This document shows positions 16,665 to 26,411 of a stretch of DNA of 64,000 nucleotides, piece after piece. The DNA is from Alteromonadaceae bacterium 2753L.S.0a.02. GTDB taxonomy: Bacteria > Pseudomonadota > Gammaproteobacteria > Pseudomonadales > Cellvibrionaceae. Within the stretch, counting starts at the first letter, position 1. Every line of letters begins with the position of its first letter. The notes under the pieces were generated by a model. The model had not been told where the DNA came from, searched no databases, and was given only the letters and a program-made list of their open reading frames with translations. A program made the translations under genes and the position numbers. The stretch is from contig VISH01000002.1 in NCBI GenBank assembly GCA_007827375.1, positions 3,745,001-3,809,000 of the forward strand, in the 5' to 3' direction.

Positions 16665-17890
16665 CCTTTAAACGCGTTGTAGTGACCGGCATGTCGACGA
16701 TTACGTCGCTGGGTAGCGACTGGGAGACATTCAAAGCGAATATAAATGCCGGAAAGTCCGGTATCAAGCACATGCCCGGCTGGGACAAATACGCCGATCT
16801 CAACACGCGACTTGGTGGTCCTGTGTTGGATTTTGACACACCCAGCCACTTTCCCCGAAAAAAAACCCGAGGCATGGGCCGTGTTTCACTCATGGCGACC
16901 GCGGCTTCAGAACGTGCACTGGAGCAGGCCGGGTTACTGCATGATCCCATTTTAAAATCAGGCCAGGTGGGCGTTGCCTACGGCTCGTCTACGGGAAGCA
17001 CCGACGCAGTGCGCGATTTTGCCGGGATGCTGATTGAAGGTGACATGACCAGTGTGACGGCCACCACCTATATCCGCATGATGAGCCACACCTCGCCCGT
17101 TAATATTGGCGTATTCTTCGGCTTACGAGGCCGTTTATACACCACCTCGAGTGCCTGCACATCTGGCAGCCAAGCCATCGGCCAAGCGTATGAAGCCATT
17201 AAGTATGGCAAGCAGATCGCGATGGTTGCTGGTGGTGGCGAAGAACTCTGCCCCACTGAAGCTGCTGTATTCGACGCGCTTTACGCCACCAGTACCGCCA
17301 ACGACACCCCAGAACTTACGCCACGTCCTTTCGATAAAGATCGCGACGGTCTTGTGATTGGCGAAGGCGCCGGCACTTTGATCTTGGAGGAACGCGAGCA
17401 CGCCATTGCGCGCGGCGCAAACATCATCGCAGAAGTTATAGGATACGGCCAAAACACCGATGGCGGGCACATCACCCAGCCCAATGCTGCCACTATGCAA
17501 ATCGCCATGGAATTGGCGCTGGAGGAAGCGGGCCTCCCTGCAAAAGCCATCGGCTATGTAAACGGTCATGGCACAGCTACGGATCGCGGCGACCTGGCAG
17601 AATCGAAAGCCACACACAATGTTTTTGGCCCCCAAATCGCCTTCAGTACCCTGAAAGGCCACCTTGGGCATACCCTTGGAGCTTGCGGCTCAGTGGAGGC
17701 TTGGGCTGCCATCAACATGATGAACGACAAGCTCTTTTCCCCCACTCTCAACCTCAAGAACCCAGATCCGGAATGCGCTGAGCTGGATTACATCATGAAC
17801 GAGGCACGCCCCATGGAGTGTGAGTATGTCATGAACAATAATTTTGCCTTCGGCGGAATCAACACTTCACTCATTTTCAAGCGAGGATAG
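16661..17890 (+). CDS. apeR: Beta-ketoacyl-ACP synthase II-like (ApeR)
   Basis: A 409-residue FabF-like ketosynthase starting at TTG inside the ApeQ stop. The triad is complete: Cys in YTTSSACTSGSQAIGQ, His in GYVNGHGTATDRGDLAES and His in KGHLGHTLGACGSVEA, with the GGINTSLIFK end. In aryl polyene systems ApeR is the ketosynthase thought to act apart from the ApeO:ApeC pair, probably in the first extension of the aryl primer. It is the last gene of the plus operon and is followed by a Rho-independent terminator. Confidence 0.87.
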   Translation: MTFKRVVVTGMSTITSLGSDWETFKANINAGKSGIKHMPGWDKYADLNTRLGGPVLDFDTPSHFPRKKTRGMGRVSLMATAASERALEQAGLLHDPILKSGQVGVAYGSSTGSTDAVRDFAGMLIEGDMTSVTATTYIRMMSHTSPVNIGVFFGLRGRLYTTSSACTSGSQAIGQAYEAIKYGKQIAMVAGGGEELCPTEAAVFDALYATSTANDTPELTPRPFDKDRDGLVIGEGAGTLILEEREHAIARGANIIAEVIGYGQNTDGGHITQPNAATMQIAMELALEEAGLPAKAIGYVNGHGTATDRGDLAESKATHNVFGPQIAFSTLKGHLGHTLGACGSVEAWAAINMMNDKLFSPTLNLKNPDPECAELDYIMNEARPMECEYVMNNNFAFGGINTSLIFKRG

Positions 17891-18035
17891 CTTCAGCTCC
17901 ACCCGCTATTTTGGGCTTCGACTTCCTTATTGCGTCCATTTTTCTTGACCAATTGCCGCCTAATATAGCAAGCGTTAGAGCAAAGAATCCCTTGAATATT
18001 GTTGTTGATCCGCTAGAGCGAAGCCGCAAAATATT

Positions 18036-18060
18036 AGCCCCTTTTTAGGGGCTTTTTTTA
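18036..18060 (+). terminator. Rho-independent terminator after the APE plus operon
   Basis: AGCCCC-tttttA-GGGGCT followed by seven T residues, 145 bases after the ApeR stop. A clear hairpin and T-tract on the plus strand. Confidence 0.85.
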
Positions 18061-18132
18061 TTGCCCCAAAAAATGATCTCCCCTAGTATCCACACATCTT
18101 TTAATACCAATTTAGAAAACTAGTGCTTAAAA

Positions 18133-19614
18133 ATGACAAAAATTCTTAGGTATCATGCTGCATTGCTATTTTTTTTTACCCTTTCCCTGATCGTCCCAAT
18201 TGCTAGTTCTCGTGCCGCAATTGAGCCGGTTGCATTCACAAGTGAAGATATTCCTTCGGGCACAGAACACCTTATCGCAAGCTTTCTTACATCAGAAAGT
18301 CCAATGGAGGCTGCTGTGGGTGCGAAATTGCTATACCAACAGAACTGGGAAAGTAAAGAGTATACGGACCTTGCAGCCTATAACCTCCAAAATCACTACA
18401 AAGAGAGCACCCCTATATGGGATGAGGCTAATTCATGGTTCCTATTAGTGATAAGTCAAACCGAAAACCAGCGCTACTACCCCCTTGTAAAAGAAGTCTA
18501 CCAATCTGCGAATACAAAAAAACTAAAAAGATACGCGAAGAGAGCCTTACGTAAACTGGATAAACCCGCAACCCCGGCCACCTCATTTGAACAAAATTTA
18601 ACCGCAGCACTATCCAAAAACAGTCAGCTACTTGTTAAACATCGGTACTCTTCGAAGGATTTCGAGCGCATAAGTGTTGGATCGAGCGTAGATGAAGTTT
18701 ATTCGATTTGCGGATTTCCAAATTCCGTACGACTAGCTAGCGAATCTCTACTGCTCAAGCCCTTACTTTGGCTGCGGATTCAAGGCAAACTCAATCAAGT
18801 TGAATTGTTGTATGAGGGTTACGGTGCATTGAGGTTCGAAAATAACGAGGGCGTTCTTACTTTAAGCGAGAGTCTGGGTTATTGGGATTGGCTACAGGAG
18901 TCCAAACGTAAAATACAACAAACCAATTCTGATTTCGAACGGGAAATTCTGACCTTCGAGCAAAATATTGTTACAAAAGGCCATTTCGCATACTTCGAAA
19001 CAGCGCAACAAATCCAGTTTAGTGGAATTTCCGATGAGCGAGTATTCGACCCGGTTGCGAACCACCTAAATCTTAGGGTATCTCAGGGTATAAAACCACA
19101 TGAAGCATACCAGTTGGGCTGGTATTTACTACTGTTGGGCCGATCAGGAAACGAAAAATACCGACTCCAATTAGCAAAAATTGCAGCCGATATGCGGAAA
19201 AATCCAATTAGAAACGAAGCAAAGAAAGCACTCGTGGAACTTAATAACAACATTCGTTGGAACCCAATAATCAGCAACGGATTAGACAAAGCACCGAAAG
19301 GAGAATTGGAGCTTTATCGTGCCCTAAATCTCGTTAATTCTTCTGAGTATGAACTCAGAATTGCGGGGTTACGGCGAGCATACCGACTGCAAATTAGCTC
19401 TCCGAAGTTTATAAAAGCTACGGAAAACCTACTAGAACGCATTGGTTATTTAGCAGATGATCGTAAAACGGTGAACGTTGCACAATGGTCGATCAAGTAC
19501 TTGAAAAGATACGGCAATAAAGAGCAGTATGAATTAATGCAAAACCTAGGACAAAACGCCGAGAGTTTAACGGTTCGATTGGCGGCGAGGGAATATACAT
19601 CGGATGCCCATTAA
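18133..19614 (+). CDS. Exported protein of unknown function with helical repeats
   Basis: A 493-residue protein with a cleavable signal peptide (MTKILRYHA, hydrophobic LLFFFTLSLIVPIASS, cleavage near SRAA). The mature protein has two helical regions of HEAT-like character (about residues 50-150 and 310-490, with repeated short amphipathic helices such as YAKRALRKLDKP and LRIAGLRRAYRLQ). Between them a segment reading ISVGSSVDEVYSICGFPNSVR, then LRFENNEGVLTL, recalls the BamE/SmpA-like fold (weak resemblance). I cannot name the family. It is alone between a terminator and a convergent kinase gene, and its codon use is more AT-rich than that of the pigment genes. Confidence 0.6.
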   Translation: MTKILRYHAALLFFFTLSLIVPIASSRAAIEPVAFTSEDIPSGTEHLIASFLTSESPMEAAVGAKLLYQQNWESKEYTDLAAYNLQNHYKESTPIWDEANSWFLLVISQTENQRYYPLVKEVYQSANTKKLKRYAKRALRKLDKPATPATSFEQNLTAALSKNSQLLVKHRYSSKDFERISVGSSVDEVYSICGFPNSVRLASESLLLKPLLWLRIQGKLNQVELLYEGYGALRFENNEGVLTLSESLGYWDWLQESKRKIQQTNSDFEREILTFEQNIVTKGHFAYFETAQQIQFSGISDERVFDPVANHLNLRVSQGIKPHEAYQLGWYLLLLGRSGNEKYRLQLAKIAADMRKNPIRNEAKKALVELNNNIRWNPIISNGLDKAPKGELELYRALNLVNSSEYELRIAGLRRAYRLQISSPKFIKATENLLERIGYLADDRKTVNVAQWSIKYLKRYGNKEQYELMQNLGQNAESLTVRLAAREYTSDAH

Positions 19615-19667
19615 GACTACTCCGTTAACAGTCCAGAGGTAACCAAAAAGCGCGCGTTGCAAGGAGA

Positions 19668-20693
19668 CTAGCCTGCGTGTTTCGCATAAAGGGTTGGGAT
19701 TTTATCACTGGTTTTCTTCAATGGGTTACGACCAGACACTGGAAGCACTGCTACGTTATTTTGTGGTAGAGGCAGTTGCAACACAAACTGCGTTGACTCG
19801 CCGTCTTTGTAATCCACCTCGATGCTGCCGCCAAGCTCTTTGGTATACGCCTTCACGAGATCCAGGCCAACGCCGCGACCGGCGTGATCCTGTTGTTTCG
19901 CAAGCGTGCTAAAACCAGGCAGGAATAGAGCATTAAGTAATTGCTCGCGGGTGAGTTTAGCCGCCTTTCGAACCGTCATGCCGTATTTAAAAATGAGGCG
20001 CTTACGAATTTGTTCCAAATCGATGCCGCGACCATTGTCCCTTACTGCGACAATTACGCTATCTTTGCGTTTTCTTACAATCACCGCAACAGTACCCTGA
20101 CTGTTCTTGCCCTGTTCACGCCTTTTTTCTGGCACTTCAATACCATGGGCAATTGCATTGCGCACCAGTTGTATCAGTATGTCCTGAATTCTAACCTGGA
20201 GTGTTTTCGGCAACTCTCCAATATCGAATTTATCGAGATTGAGATGCACCAATTTGCCGTCAGTTCGGCTGACGTTTTGTGCTAGTATCCGTAAAGTTGC
20301 CGCAACACCACTGCTCGAATTAACCACGGGCTTGGGTTTCACCGGCGTTGCTACTGGCGTGCTGGACTGTTTTTTATCAAGCCCGGTACGGTTACGAATA
20401 CGGGTGCCCGCTTCGACAATACGTTGCAGAAATATGCCTATTTTCTGCAGGTGCGTTCGTTCAATCTTGGGACTTCTTTGTAAGCGCCCCAGGTAGTCTT
20501 CAAATTGGGAAATCAGTGCGCCGAGATTGGCCAATCCAACAATGGTTGCTTCACCCTTGAGTTTATGGGCGATACGCGCCATGCGTTGCAGCACTGCCTT
20601 ATCGACCTTGCCTTTTGACAATAAATGAATTTCACGCACACTTTCACTCATGCTTTCGAGCATATATCGGAGAGTTGTTCTATCGATTTTCAT
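19668..20693 (-). CDS. Orphan CheA-like histidine kinase (Hpt + HATPase only)
   Basis: A 341-residue protein. Residues about 25-90 form an Hpt domain with the phosphorylatable histidine in ARIAHKLKGEATIVG. After a proline-rich linker (about 105-130) there is a CheA-type HATPase: N-box QLVRNAIAHGIEVPEKRR, G1 VRDNGRGIDLEQIR and G2 HAGRGVGLDLVKAYTKELGG. The CheA regulatory (CheW-like) domain and response-regulator binding P2 domain are missing, and no chemotaxis gene is nearby. It probably phosphorylates its own Hpt histidine and passes it to an unlinked regulator. It is transcribed away from greA's direction only through a terminator region, so likely monocistronic. Confidence 0.75.
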   Translation of the reverse strand: MKIDRTTLRYMLESMSESVREIHLLSKGKVDKAVLQRMARIAHKLKGEATIVGLANLGALISQFEDYLGRLQRSPKIERTHLQKIGIFLQRIVEAGTRIRNRTGLDKKQSSTPVATPVKPKPVVNSSSGVAATLRILAQNVSRTDGKLVHLNLDKFDIGELPKTLQVRIQDILIQLVRNAIAHGIEVPEKRREQGKNSQGTVAVIVRKRKDSVIVAVRDNGRGIDLEQIRKRLIFKYGMTVRKAAKLTREQLLNALFLPGFSTLAKQQDHAGRGVGLDLVKAYTKELGGSIEVDYKDGESTQFVLQLPLPQNNVAVLPVSGRNPLKKTSDKIPTLYAKHAG

Positions 20694-20835
20694 GTGCGCC
20701 TACCTTCGCGACTGTTCAAAACTGAGTATCGCACACCACGGCAAGGCAGCTTAAGTGGGATTTGGCGCCTAAATTTTGTTCTGTGAATACTGTCACGACC
20801 ATGGCGTGACCCAGCCGAGCTCTTCGCACAGACAT

Positions 20836-20863
20836 AAAAAAAGCGGGTCGCAATGCCCGCTTT
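20836..20863 (-). terminator. Rho-independent terminator of greA
   Basis: On the minus strand: AAAGCGGG, an 8-base loop, CCCGCTTT and a run of T residues, 22 bases after the greA stop. It ends the carA-carB-greA direction of transcription. Confidence 0.88.
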
Positions 20864-20884
20864 ATGGCCGATACCTGAAGCTCC

Positions 20885-21361
20885 TTACAAATGACGCACG
20901 GCGTCAATTTCGTATTCGACGTCCCCCCCCGGAGCTTTAACGACAGCGACATCACCCACTTCCTTGCCCACCAAGGCTCGGGCAATAGGAGAGGTCACGG
21001 AAATCTTGTTTTCTTTCAGATTGGCTTCGTCTTCGCCAACAATTTTATAGGTAATTGCCTCATCGGTTTCCACGTTAATCAAGTTAACCGTTGTTCCGAA
21101 AATCACCTTTTCGCCTTCTGGAATAGAGCGAATGTCGATAACCTGCGCGTGCGACAACTTGGCCTCGATATCCTGAATACGCCCCTCACAAAAACCCTGC
21201 TGTTCGCGCGCCGCGTGATACTCGGCGTTTTCTTTTAAATCACCGTGTTCACGAGCTTCGGCGATGGCAGCCGAAATTTTAGGTCGCAATTCTTTTTTGA
21301 GGTGCTCCAGCTCTTCGCGGAGTGCTTTTTCACCTTCTACTGTCATCGGAAATTTCTGCAT
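20885..21361 (-). CDS. greA: Transcript cleavage factor GreA
   Basis: A 158-residue GreA of normal length. It begins MQKFPMTVEGEKALREELEH, has the N-terminal coiled coil with the acidic tip (REHGDLKENAEYHAAREQQ; the two acidic residues near ENAEY position catalytic Mg2+ in RNA polymerase) and the C-terminal FKBP-like domain ending EYEIDAVRHL. It rescues backtracked RNA polymerase by stimulating cleavage of the nascent RNA. It lies downstream of carAB on the same strand, a common gammaproteobacterial order, but 318 bases separate it from carB so it may have its own promoter. Confidence 0.95.
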   Translation of the reverse strand: MQKFPMTVEGEKALREELEHLKKELRPKISAAIAEAREHGDLKENAEYHAAREQQGFCEGRIQDIEAKLSHAQVIDIRSIPEGEKVIFGTTVNLINVETDEAITYKIVGEDEANLKENKISVTSPIARALVGKEVGDVAVVKAPGGDVEYEIDAVRHL

Positions 21362-21679
21362 AAAATTCTCTTACTATTAACCCGGCACATTAACGGATCA
21401 ACTTAATCTGGTTAAGCGTCGCGCTTTGATATTTGCGAGCCTCTTTGATCTCAAAAGCTCGCATTATTGTTTGATTGAAGGCAGTGCAGCCTTGAATCTC
21501 CAAGGAATCTCACAAAAATCGCCAATTTTCCTTTCGGCGGCGTGAGTTACACCTTCAGCTCCTCGTTAGCTCAAGTAAACGCGGTACATGATGCGATACT
21601 TTGAACCACAAGAAAAAAACTAAGTGATTTCAAAGCTTTCCTATTCACGCAGCAAATAATATCGCCAGGTGAGCTAAAA
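21362..21679. other. carB-greA intergenic region
   Basis: 318 bases without a gene. I see no clear terminator for carB and no convincing promoter pair. A separate greA promoter here is likely but not demonstrable by eye. Confidence 0.4.
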
Positions 21680-24600
21680 TCAATTGGCGATGCGCTTATG
21701 CAAGTCTTGTAAGCGACGTACTTCCTGCTCATTGCCAAAACGAATCGCCATGCACAAGGCGTTGGCCGCTGCCAGCGTTGTAGTGTAGTAGACGTGGTTC
21801 ATCTCTGCACTACGACGAATCGAGGCAGAATCCTTGATGGCTTTTTTGCCTTCGGTCGTATTGATCACCAAATGTATTTCACGGTTTTTAATCATATCAA
21901 CGATATGCGGCCGCCCCTCACCAACCTTATTAACATGTTCAACGCTTAGGCCTGCTTCTTCAAGCACTTTAGCCGTTCCTGCCGTTGCCACCAATTGGAA
22001 ACCCATGTCGGCAAGTTCTTTGGCGACGATAACACAACCCGGCTTATCGAAGTCTCGCACGCTTATGAAGGCTTTACCAGACGCAGGTAATGCCGAACCA
22101 CTACCCAGCTGAGCTTTATAAAATGCCTCGGCAAAGGTATCACCAACGCCCATCACTTCACCAGTGGATTTCATTTCCGGGCCAAGAATCGGATCAACAG
22201 ATGGGAACTTGTTGAACGGGAAAACAGCCTCTTTCACGCTGAAATAATCGGGAATAATTTCCTTGGTAAACCCCTGATCAGCGAGGCTTTTGCCTGCTTG
22301 GCAAAGAGCCGCAACTTTTGCAAGGGAAACCCCAATACATTTAGACACAAACGGCACTGTGCGCGAACCTCTCGGATTCACTTCGATCACATAAATTTTG
22401 CCATCCTGGTAGGCGAGCTGAACGTTCATCAGGCCAACAACCCCCAATTCGCGCGCCATCTTGCGCACCTGTTCGCGCATTTCATCCTGCACATCATCGG
22501 GCAATGAATAAGGCGGCAACGAGCAGGCGGAATCACCGGAATGCACACCACATTGTTCAATGTGCTGCATGATCGCACCGATAACCACGGTTTCGCCATC
22601 GGATACCGCGTCTATGTCCACTTCGATTGCATTATTCAAAAAGCGATCGAGTAACACAGGTGCGTCCTCAGAAGCCTTAACCGCTTCACTCATGTAGGTT
22701 TTCAGCTCACTTTTGCTGTATACAATCTCCATTGCGCGGCCACCCAGCACGTAAGAAGGTCGCACCACGAGAGGATAACCCACTTGTGACGCCACGCTTA
22801 GTGCTTCTTCTGTTGAGCGCGCAATGGCATTGGCAGGTTGCAGCAGGCCAAGGCGATGGATCATTTGTTGGAACAACTCGCGATCTTCCGCACGATCAAT
22901 GGCTTCCGGGCTGGTACCGATAATGGGTACACCTTCTGCCGCAAGGTCATTGGCAAGTTTGAGCGGTGTCTGGCCACCAAACTGCACAATGACGCCCTTA
23001 GGTTTTTCTTTATGCACGATTTCCAAGACATCTTCCAGCGTTACAGGCTCGAAATACAAGCGGTCGGAAGTATCGTAGTCGGTAGAAACGGTTTCAGGGT
23101 TGCAATTCACCATAATGGTTTCGAAACCGTCGTCGCGCGCCGCCAGGGCCGCATGCACACAGCAGTAATCAAACTCGATGCCCTGGCCAATGCGGTTGGG
23201 GCCGCCCCCCAACACCATGATTTTATCGCGACCCGAAGGCTCGGCCTCACATTCCTCCTCATAACTGGAATACATGTAGGCTGTTGCAGTGGCGAACTCA
23301 GCGGCACAGGTGTCCACGCGCTTGTATGCGGGACGAATGTTAAGGCGGTGGCGGTGGTCGCGCACGGTTTTCTCGGATACCGCCAATAAAGTCGACAGAC
23401 GCTTGTCGGAAAAGCCCTTGCGCTTCAATCTAAACATGGTATTGGCATCGATGCTTGATAGCGGTGTAGACGACAGCGCGCGTTCAGTATCGATAATGTC
23501 TTTAATCTGTGCCAGGAACCAGCGGTCAATGCTGGACTGCTTAAATACTTCGTCAATGCTCATGCCGGCGCGGAATGCATCACCCACAAACCAGATACGC
23601 TCGGCCCCCGGAGTCGCCAAATCCAGACGGATGCGTTCCATGGCTTCATCGCTGGAAAGGTCCAAAACAGGCTCCAAGCCAGCTGACCCCACTTCCAGAC
23701 CACGCAACGCTTTTTGCAATGACTCTTGAAAGGTGCGCCCAATCGCCATAACTTCACCCACCGATTTCATCTGGGTGGTTAAACGAGCATCGGCATCACC
23801 GAATTTCTCAAAGGTAAAACGGGGCACTTTAGTAACCACGTAGTCGATACTGGGCTCAAAGGAGGCAGGAGTCGCACCGCCAGTAATTTCGTTTTGCAGT
23901 TCATCCAGGGTGTAGCCTACCGCCAATTTGGCGGCCACCTTGGCAATCGGGAAGCCAGTTGCTTTGGAAGCTAACGCAGAAGAACGCGATACCCGGGGGT
24001 TCATCTCAATAACCACCAAGCGGCCATTATCAGGATTCACCGCAAACTGAACGTTGGAGCCTCCGGTTTCCACACCAATCTCACGTAACACCGCAATGGA
24101 GGCGTTACGCATAATTTGGTATTCCTTGTCGGTCAAGGTTTGCGCCGGTGCGATGGTGATGGAATCCCCGGTATGCACCCCCATGGGGTCGAAATTCTCA
24201 ATAGAACAGATAATGATGCAGTTGTCGTTTTTATCGCGCACCACCTCCATTTCGTATTCTTTCCAGCCCAGCAAAGACTCATCAATTAATAATTCGTTGG
24301 TGGGAGAGAGATCGAGACCCCTTAGGCAAATTTCTTCAAATTCTTCCCAGTTGTAGGCAATACCACCGCCGGAACCTCCCATGGTAAACGAGGGGCGAAT
24401 GATTACCGGGAATCCAAATTCCTTCGGCACCTCATTGGCTTCATCTATTGAATGAACAATCTTGGCACGAGCGCATTCCAGACCGATGGATTTCATAGCT
24501 TTATCGAAGCGATCGCGATCTTCGGCTTTATCGATAGCGTCTTGCGTGGCGCCGATAAGCTCAACACCAAACTGCTCGAGTACCCCGTTTTTATGGAGAT

Positions 24601-24901
24601 CCAACGCGCAATTCAGTGCCGTTTGGCCGCCCATGGTAGGCAGTACCGCATCGGGTCTCTCTTTTTCGATAATTTTTGCGACAGTTTCCCAAGTAATCGG
24701 CTCGATGTAAGTCGCATCCGCCATTGCGGGGTCGGTCATGATTGTCGCAGGGTTTGAGTTCACCAGAATCACCCGGTAACCCTCTTCGCGCAGGGCCTTA
24801 CAAGCCTGGGCTCCGGAATAATCGAATTCACACGCCTGGCCAATCACAATAGGCCCGGCGCCAATAATTAAAATACTGTTTAAATCTGTACGTTTTGGCA
24901 T
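21680..24901 (-). CDS. carB: Carbamoyl-phosphate synthase large subunit
   Basis: A full-length 1073-residue CarB. It shows the duplicated ATP-grasp layout: first half starting SILIIGAGPIVIGQACEFDY with the VNSNPATIMTD motif, second half starting at about residue 560 with VLGGGPNRIGQGIEFDY and VNCNPETVSTDYD. The allosteric MGS-like domain follows from about residue 940 (AFISVRDFDKPGCVIVAKEL). It makes carbamoyl phosphate from bicarbonate, ATP and ammonia channelled from CarA, for pyrimidine and arginine synthesis. It lies 37 bases after carA in the same operon. Confidence 0.97.
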   Translation of the reverse strand: MPKRTDLNSILIIGAGPIVIGQACEFDYSGAQACKALREEGYRVILVNSNPATIMTDPAMADATYIEPITWETVAKIIEKERPDAVLPTMGGQTALNCALDLHKNGVLEQFGVELIGATQDAIDKAEDRDRFDKAMKSIGLECARAKIVHSIDEANEVPKEFGFPVIIRPSFTMGGSGGGIAYNWEEFEEICLRGLDLSPTNELLIDESLLGWKEYEMEVVRDKNDNCIIICSIENFDPMGVHTGDSITIAPAQTLTDKEYQIMRNASIAVLREIGVETGGSNVQFAVNPDNGRLVVIEMNPRVSRSSALASKATGFPIAKVAAKLAVGYTLDELQNEITGGATPASFEPSIDYVVTKVPRFTFEKFGDADARLTTQMKSVGEVMAIGRTFQESLQKALRGLEVGSAGLEPVLDLSSDEAMERIRLDLATPGAERIWFVGDAFRAGMSIDEVFKQSSIDRWFLAQIKDIIDTERALSSTPLSSIDANTMFRLKRKGFSDKRLSTLLAVSEKTVRDHRHRLNIRPAYKRVDTCAAEFATATAYMYSSYEEECEAEPSGRDKIMVLGGGPNRIGQGIEFDYCCVHAALAARDDGFETIMVNCNPETVSTDYDTSDRLYFEPVTLEDVLEIVHKEKPKGVIVQFGGQTPLKLANDLAAEGVPIIGTSPEAIDRAEDRELFQQMIHRLGLLQPANAIARSTEEALSVASQVGYPLVVRPSYVLGGRAMEIVYSKSELKTYMSEAVKASEDAPVLLDRFLNNAIEVDIDAVSDGETVVIGAIMQHIEQCGVHSGDSACSLPPYSLPDDVQDEMREQVRKMARELGVVGLMNVQLAYQDGKIYVIEVNPRGSRTVPFVSKCIGVSLAKVAALCQAGKSLADQGFTKEIIPDYFSVKEAVFPFNKFPSVDPILGPEMKSTGEVMGVGDTFAEAFYKAQLGSGSALPASGKAFISVRDFDKPGCVIVAKELADMGFQLVATAGTAKVLEEAGLSVEHVNKVGEGRPHIVDMIKNREIHLVINTTEGKKAIKDSASIRRSAEMNHVYYTTTLAAANALCMAIRFGNEQEVRRLQDLHKRIAN

Positions 24902-24938
24902 GGTTTCTCCGAAAAAATTCGTTCTGCGGCCGACATCA

Positions 24939-26117
24939 CTAGCGTTGCTGTTGCATCAATTCGATAAAGTGATCAAACAAGTCTGCGGCATCGTGGGGGC
25001 CGGGGCTCGCTTCTGGGTGGCCCTGAAAACTAAAAGCGGGCTTGTCGGTGCGGTGAATGCCCTGAAGGGAACCGTCGAACAGCGATTTGTGGGTGGCTTC
25101 CAGGCAGTCAGGCAGGCTGGATTCATCAGCAGCGAAACCATGATTCTGGCTGGTTATCAATACATGGCCGGTCTTTAGGTTTTGAACTGGATGGTTGGCG
25201 CCATGGTGGCCGAATTTCATTTTGACGGTTTTTGCGCCGCTGGCGAGCGCTAACAATTGATGCCCCAGGCAAATGCCGAAGATGGGTATGTTGGCATCGA
25301 GCAGGGTTTTAATGGCAGAGATGGCATAGTCACAGGGCTCAGGGTCTCCCGGGCCATTGGAGAGAAATACGCCATCCGGATTCATCGCCAGCACATCCGC
25401 TGCGGGTGTTTGCGCCGGCACCACCGTGAGATCGCAGCCGCGATCGACCAGCATTCGCAGGATGTTGCGCTTGGCACCGAAATCGTAGGCCACAACCTTA
25501 AAGCGCTTTTCATCGAGTTCACTGTAACCTTCGCCCAGCGCCCAGCTGCCAGATTGCCATTTAAAGGAGTCTGTACAGGAGACTTCCTTGGCCAAATCCA
25601 TACCCTGCAAACCCGCGAAATCTCGTGCAGCTTGCAGCGCCGCAGCTTCGTCGATATCACCCGCCATGATGCAACCGTTCTGAGCACCCTTGTCGCGCAA
25701 CAAGCGCGTCAAACGTCGTGTATCGATATCGGCAATGCCGAGAACGTTGTTTTTCTTGAGGTAGGTATCGAGGGCTTCTTCGTTGCGAAAATTGCTGGAT
25801 AACAGCGGCAGATTGCGAATAACCAGCCCGGCAGACCAAATCTGCTCCCGCTCTTCATCTTCGCTTGTAGTGCCGGTGTTTCCAATGTGGGGGTAGGTGA
25901 GAGTCACAATTTGACGCGCGTAGGAAGGGTCAGTAAGTATTTCCTGATAACCGGTCATAGCGGTATTAAAAACAACTTCTCCTACTGCCAAGCCATCAGC
26001 ACCAATTGCCACCCCGTTAAAGACACTGCCATCCTCCAGCACCAGTATCGCCGGGCGATGGCCCGCCCCCGTTAATTGCGCCAACTCACCCAACTCTGCT
26101 ATTTGCTCTGATGCCAA
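24939..26117 (-). CDS. carA: Carbamoyl-phosphate synthase small subunit (glutamine amidotransferase)
   Basis: A 392-residue CarA. The N-terminal CPSase_sm domain (ILVLEDGSVFNGVAIGADG, FNTAMTGYQEILTDPSY) is followed by a class I glutaminase with the nucleophile Cys in IFGICLGHQLLALA and the His-Glu pair in FQGHPEASPGPHDA. It hydrolyses glutamine and channels ammonia to CarB. The protein starts with about 15 extra residues relative to typical CarA (MASEQIAELGELAQLTGAG), so an internal start is possible, though no better ATG is evident. No attenuator or PepA/ArgR-type operator is obvious in the 157 bases before the next terminator. Confidence 0.96.
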   Translation of the reverse strand: MASEQIAELGELAQLTGAGHRPAILVLEDGSVFNGVAIGADGLAVGEVVFNTAMTGYQEILTDPSYARQIVTLTYPHIGNTGTTSEDEEREQIWSAGLVIRNLPLLSSNFRNEEALDTYLKKNNVLGIADIDTRRLTRLLRDKGAQNGCIMAGDIDEAAALQAARDFAGLQGMDLAKEVSCTDSFKWQSGSWALGEGYSELDEKRFKVVAYDFGAKRNILRMLVDRGCDLTVVPAQTPAADVLAMNPDGVFLSNGPGDPEPCDYAISAIKTLLDANIPIFGICLGHQLLALASGAKTVKMKFGHHGANHPVQNLKTGHVLITSQNHGFAADESSLPDCLEATHKSLFDGSLQGIHRTDKPAFSFQGHPEASPGPHDAADLFDHFIELMQQQR

Positions 26118-26273
26118 GAGATGTTCCTCCCATTCTGAAATGCTTCAAACCGTGTGATATACCTGCTTTGAGTGTTTTTATAGGCCGAACGAAAGGGCAC
26201 GCCCAGGATATTTCCAAGGCATGTACTTAGGGTTAGTTTCCCAATTTCATAAGAGAATGAACGGCCGTTTTGC

Positions 26274-26304
26274 AAAAAAGCGAGGCTACACTCAACCTCG
26301 CTTT
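26274..26304 (-). terminator. Rho-independent terminator of the OMP gene
   Basis: On the minus strand AAAGCGAGG, a 10-base loop, CCTCGCTTT and a run of T residues. It lies 108 bases after the outer-membrane protein stop and before the carA promoter region. Confidence 0.85.
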
Positions 26305-26411
26305 CTGTATTTTTGAACCCTTTGCGGGCATGGCGTGGTTCGCCAAATCTGAGGGCGGAGTTTACTCCAAATGGCTATTGGCTGTCCATGGCAACGCCAA
26401 GCAATCGCCTA

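Noticed and set aside
26118..26273. Possible attenuator or riboswitch before carA
   Set aside because: No leader peptide, T-tract hairpin in the right orientation or conserved switch core could be found.
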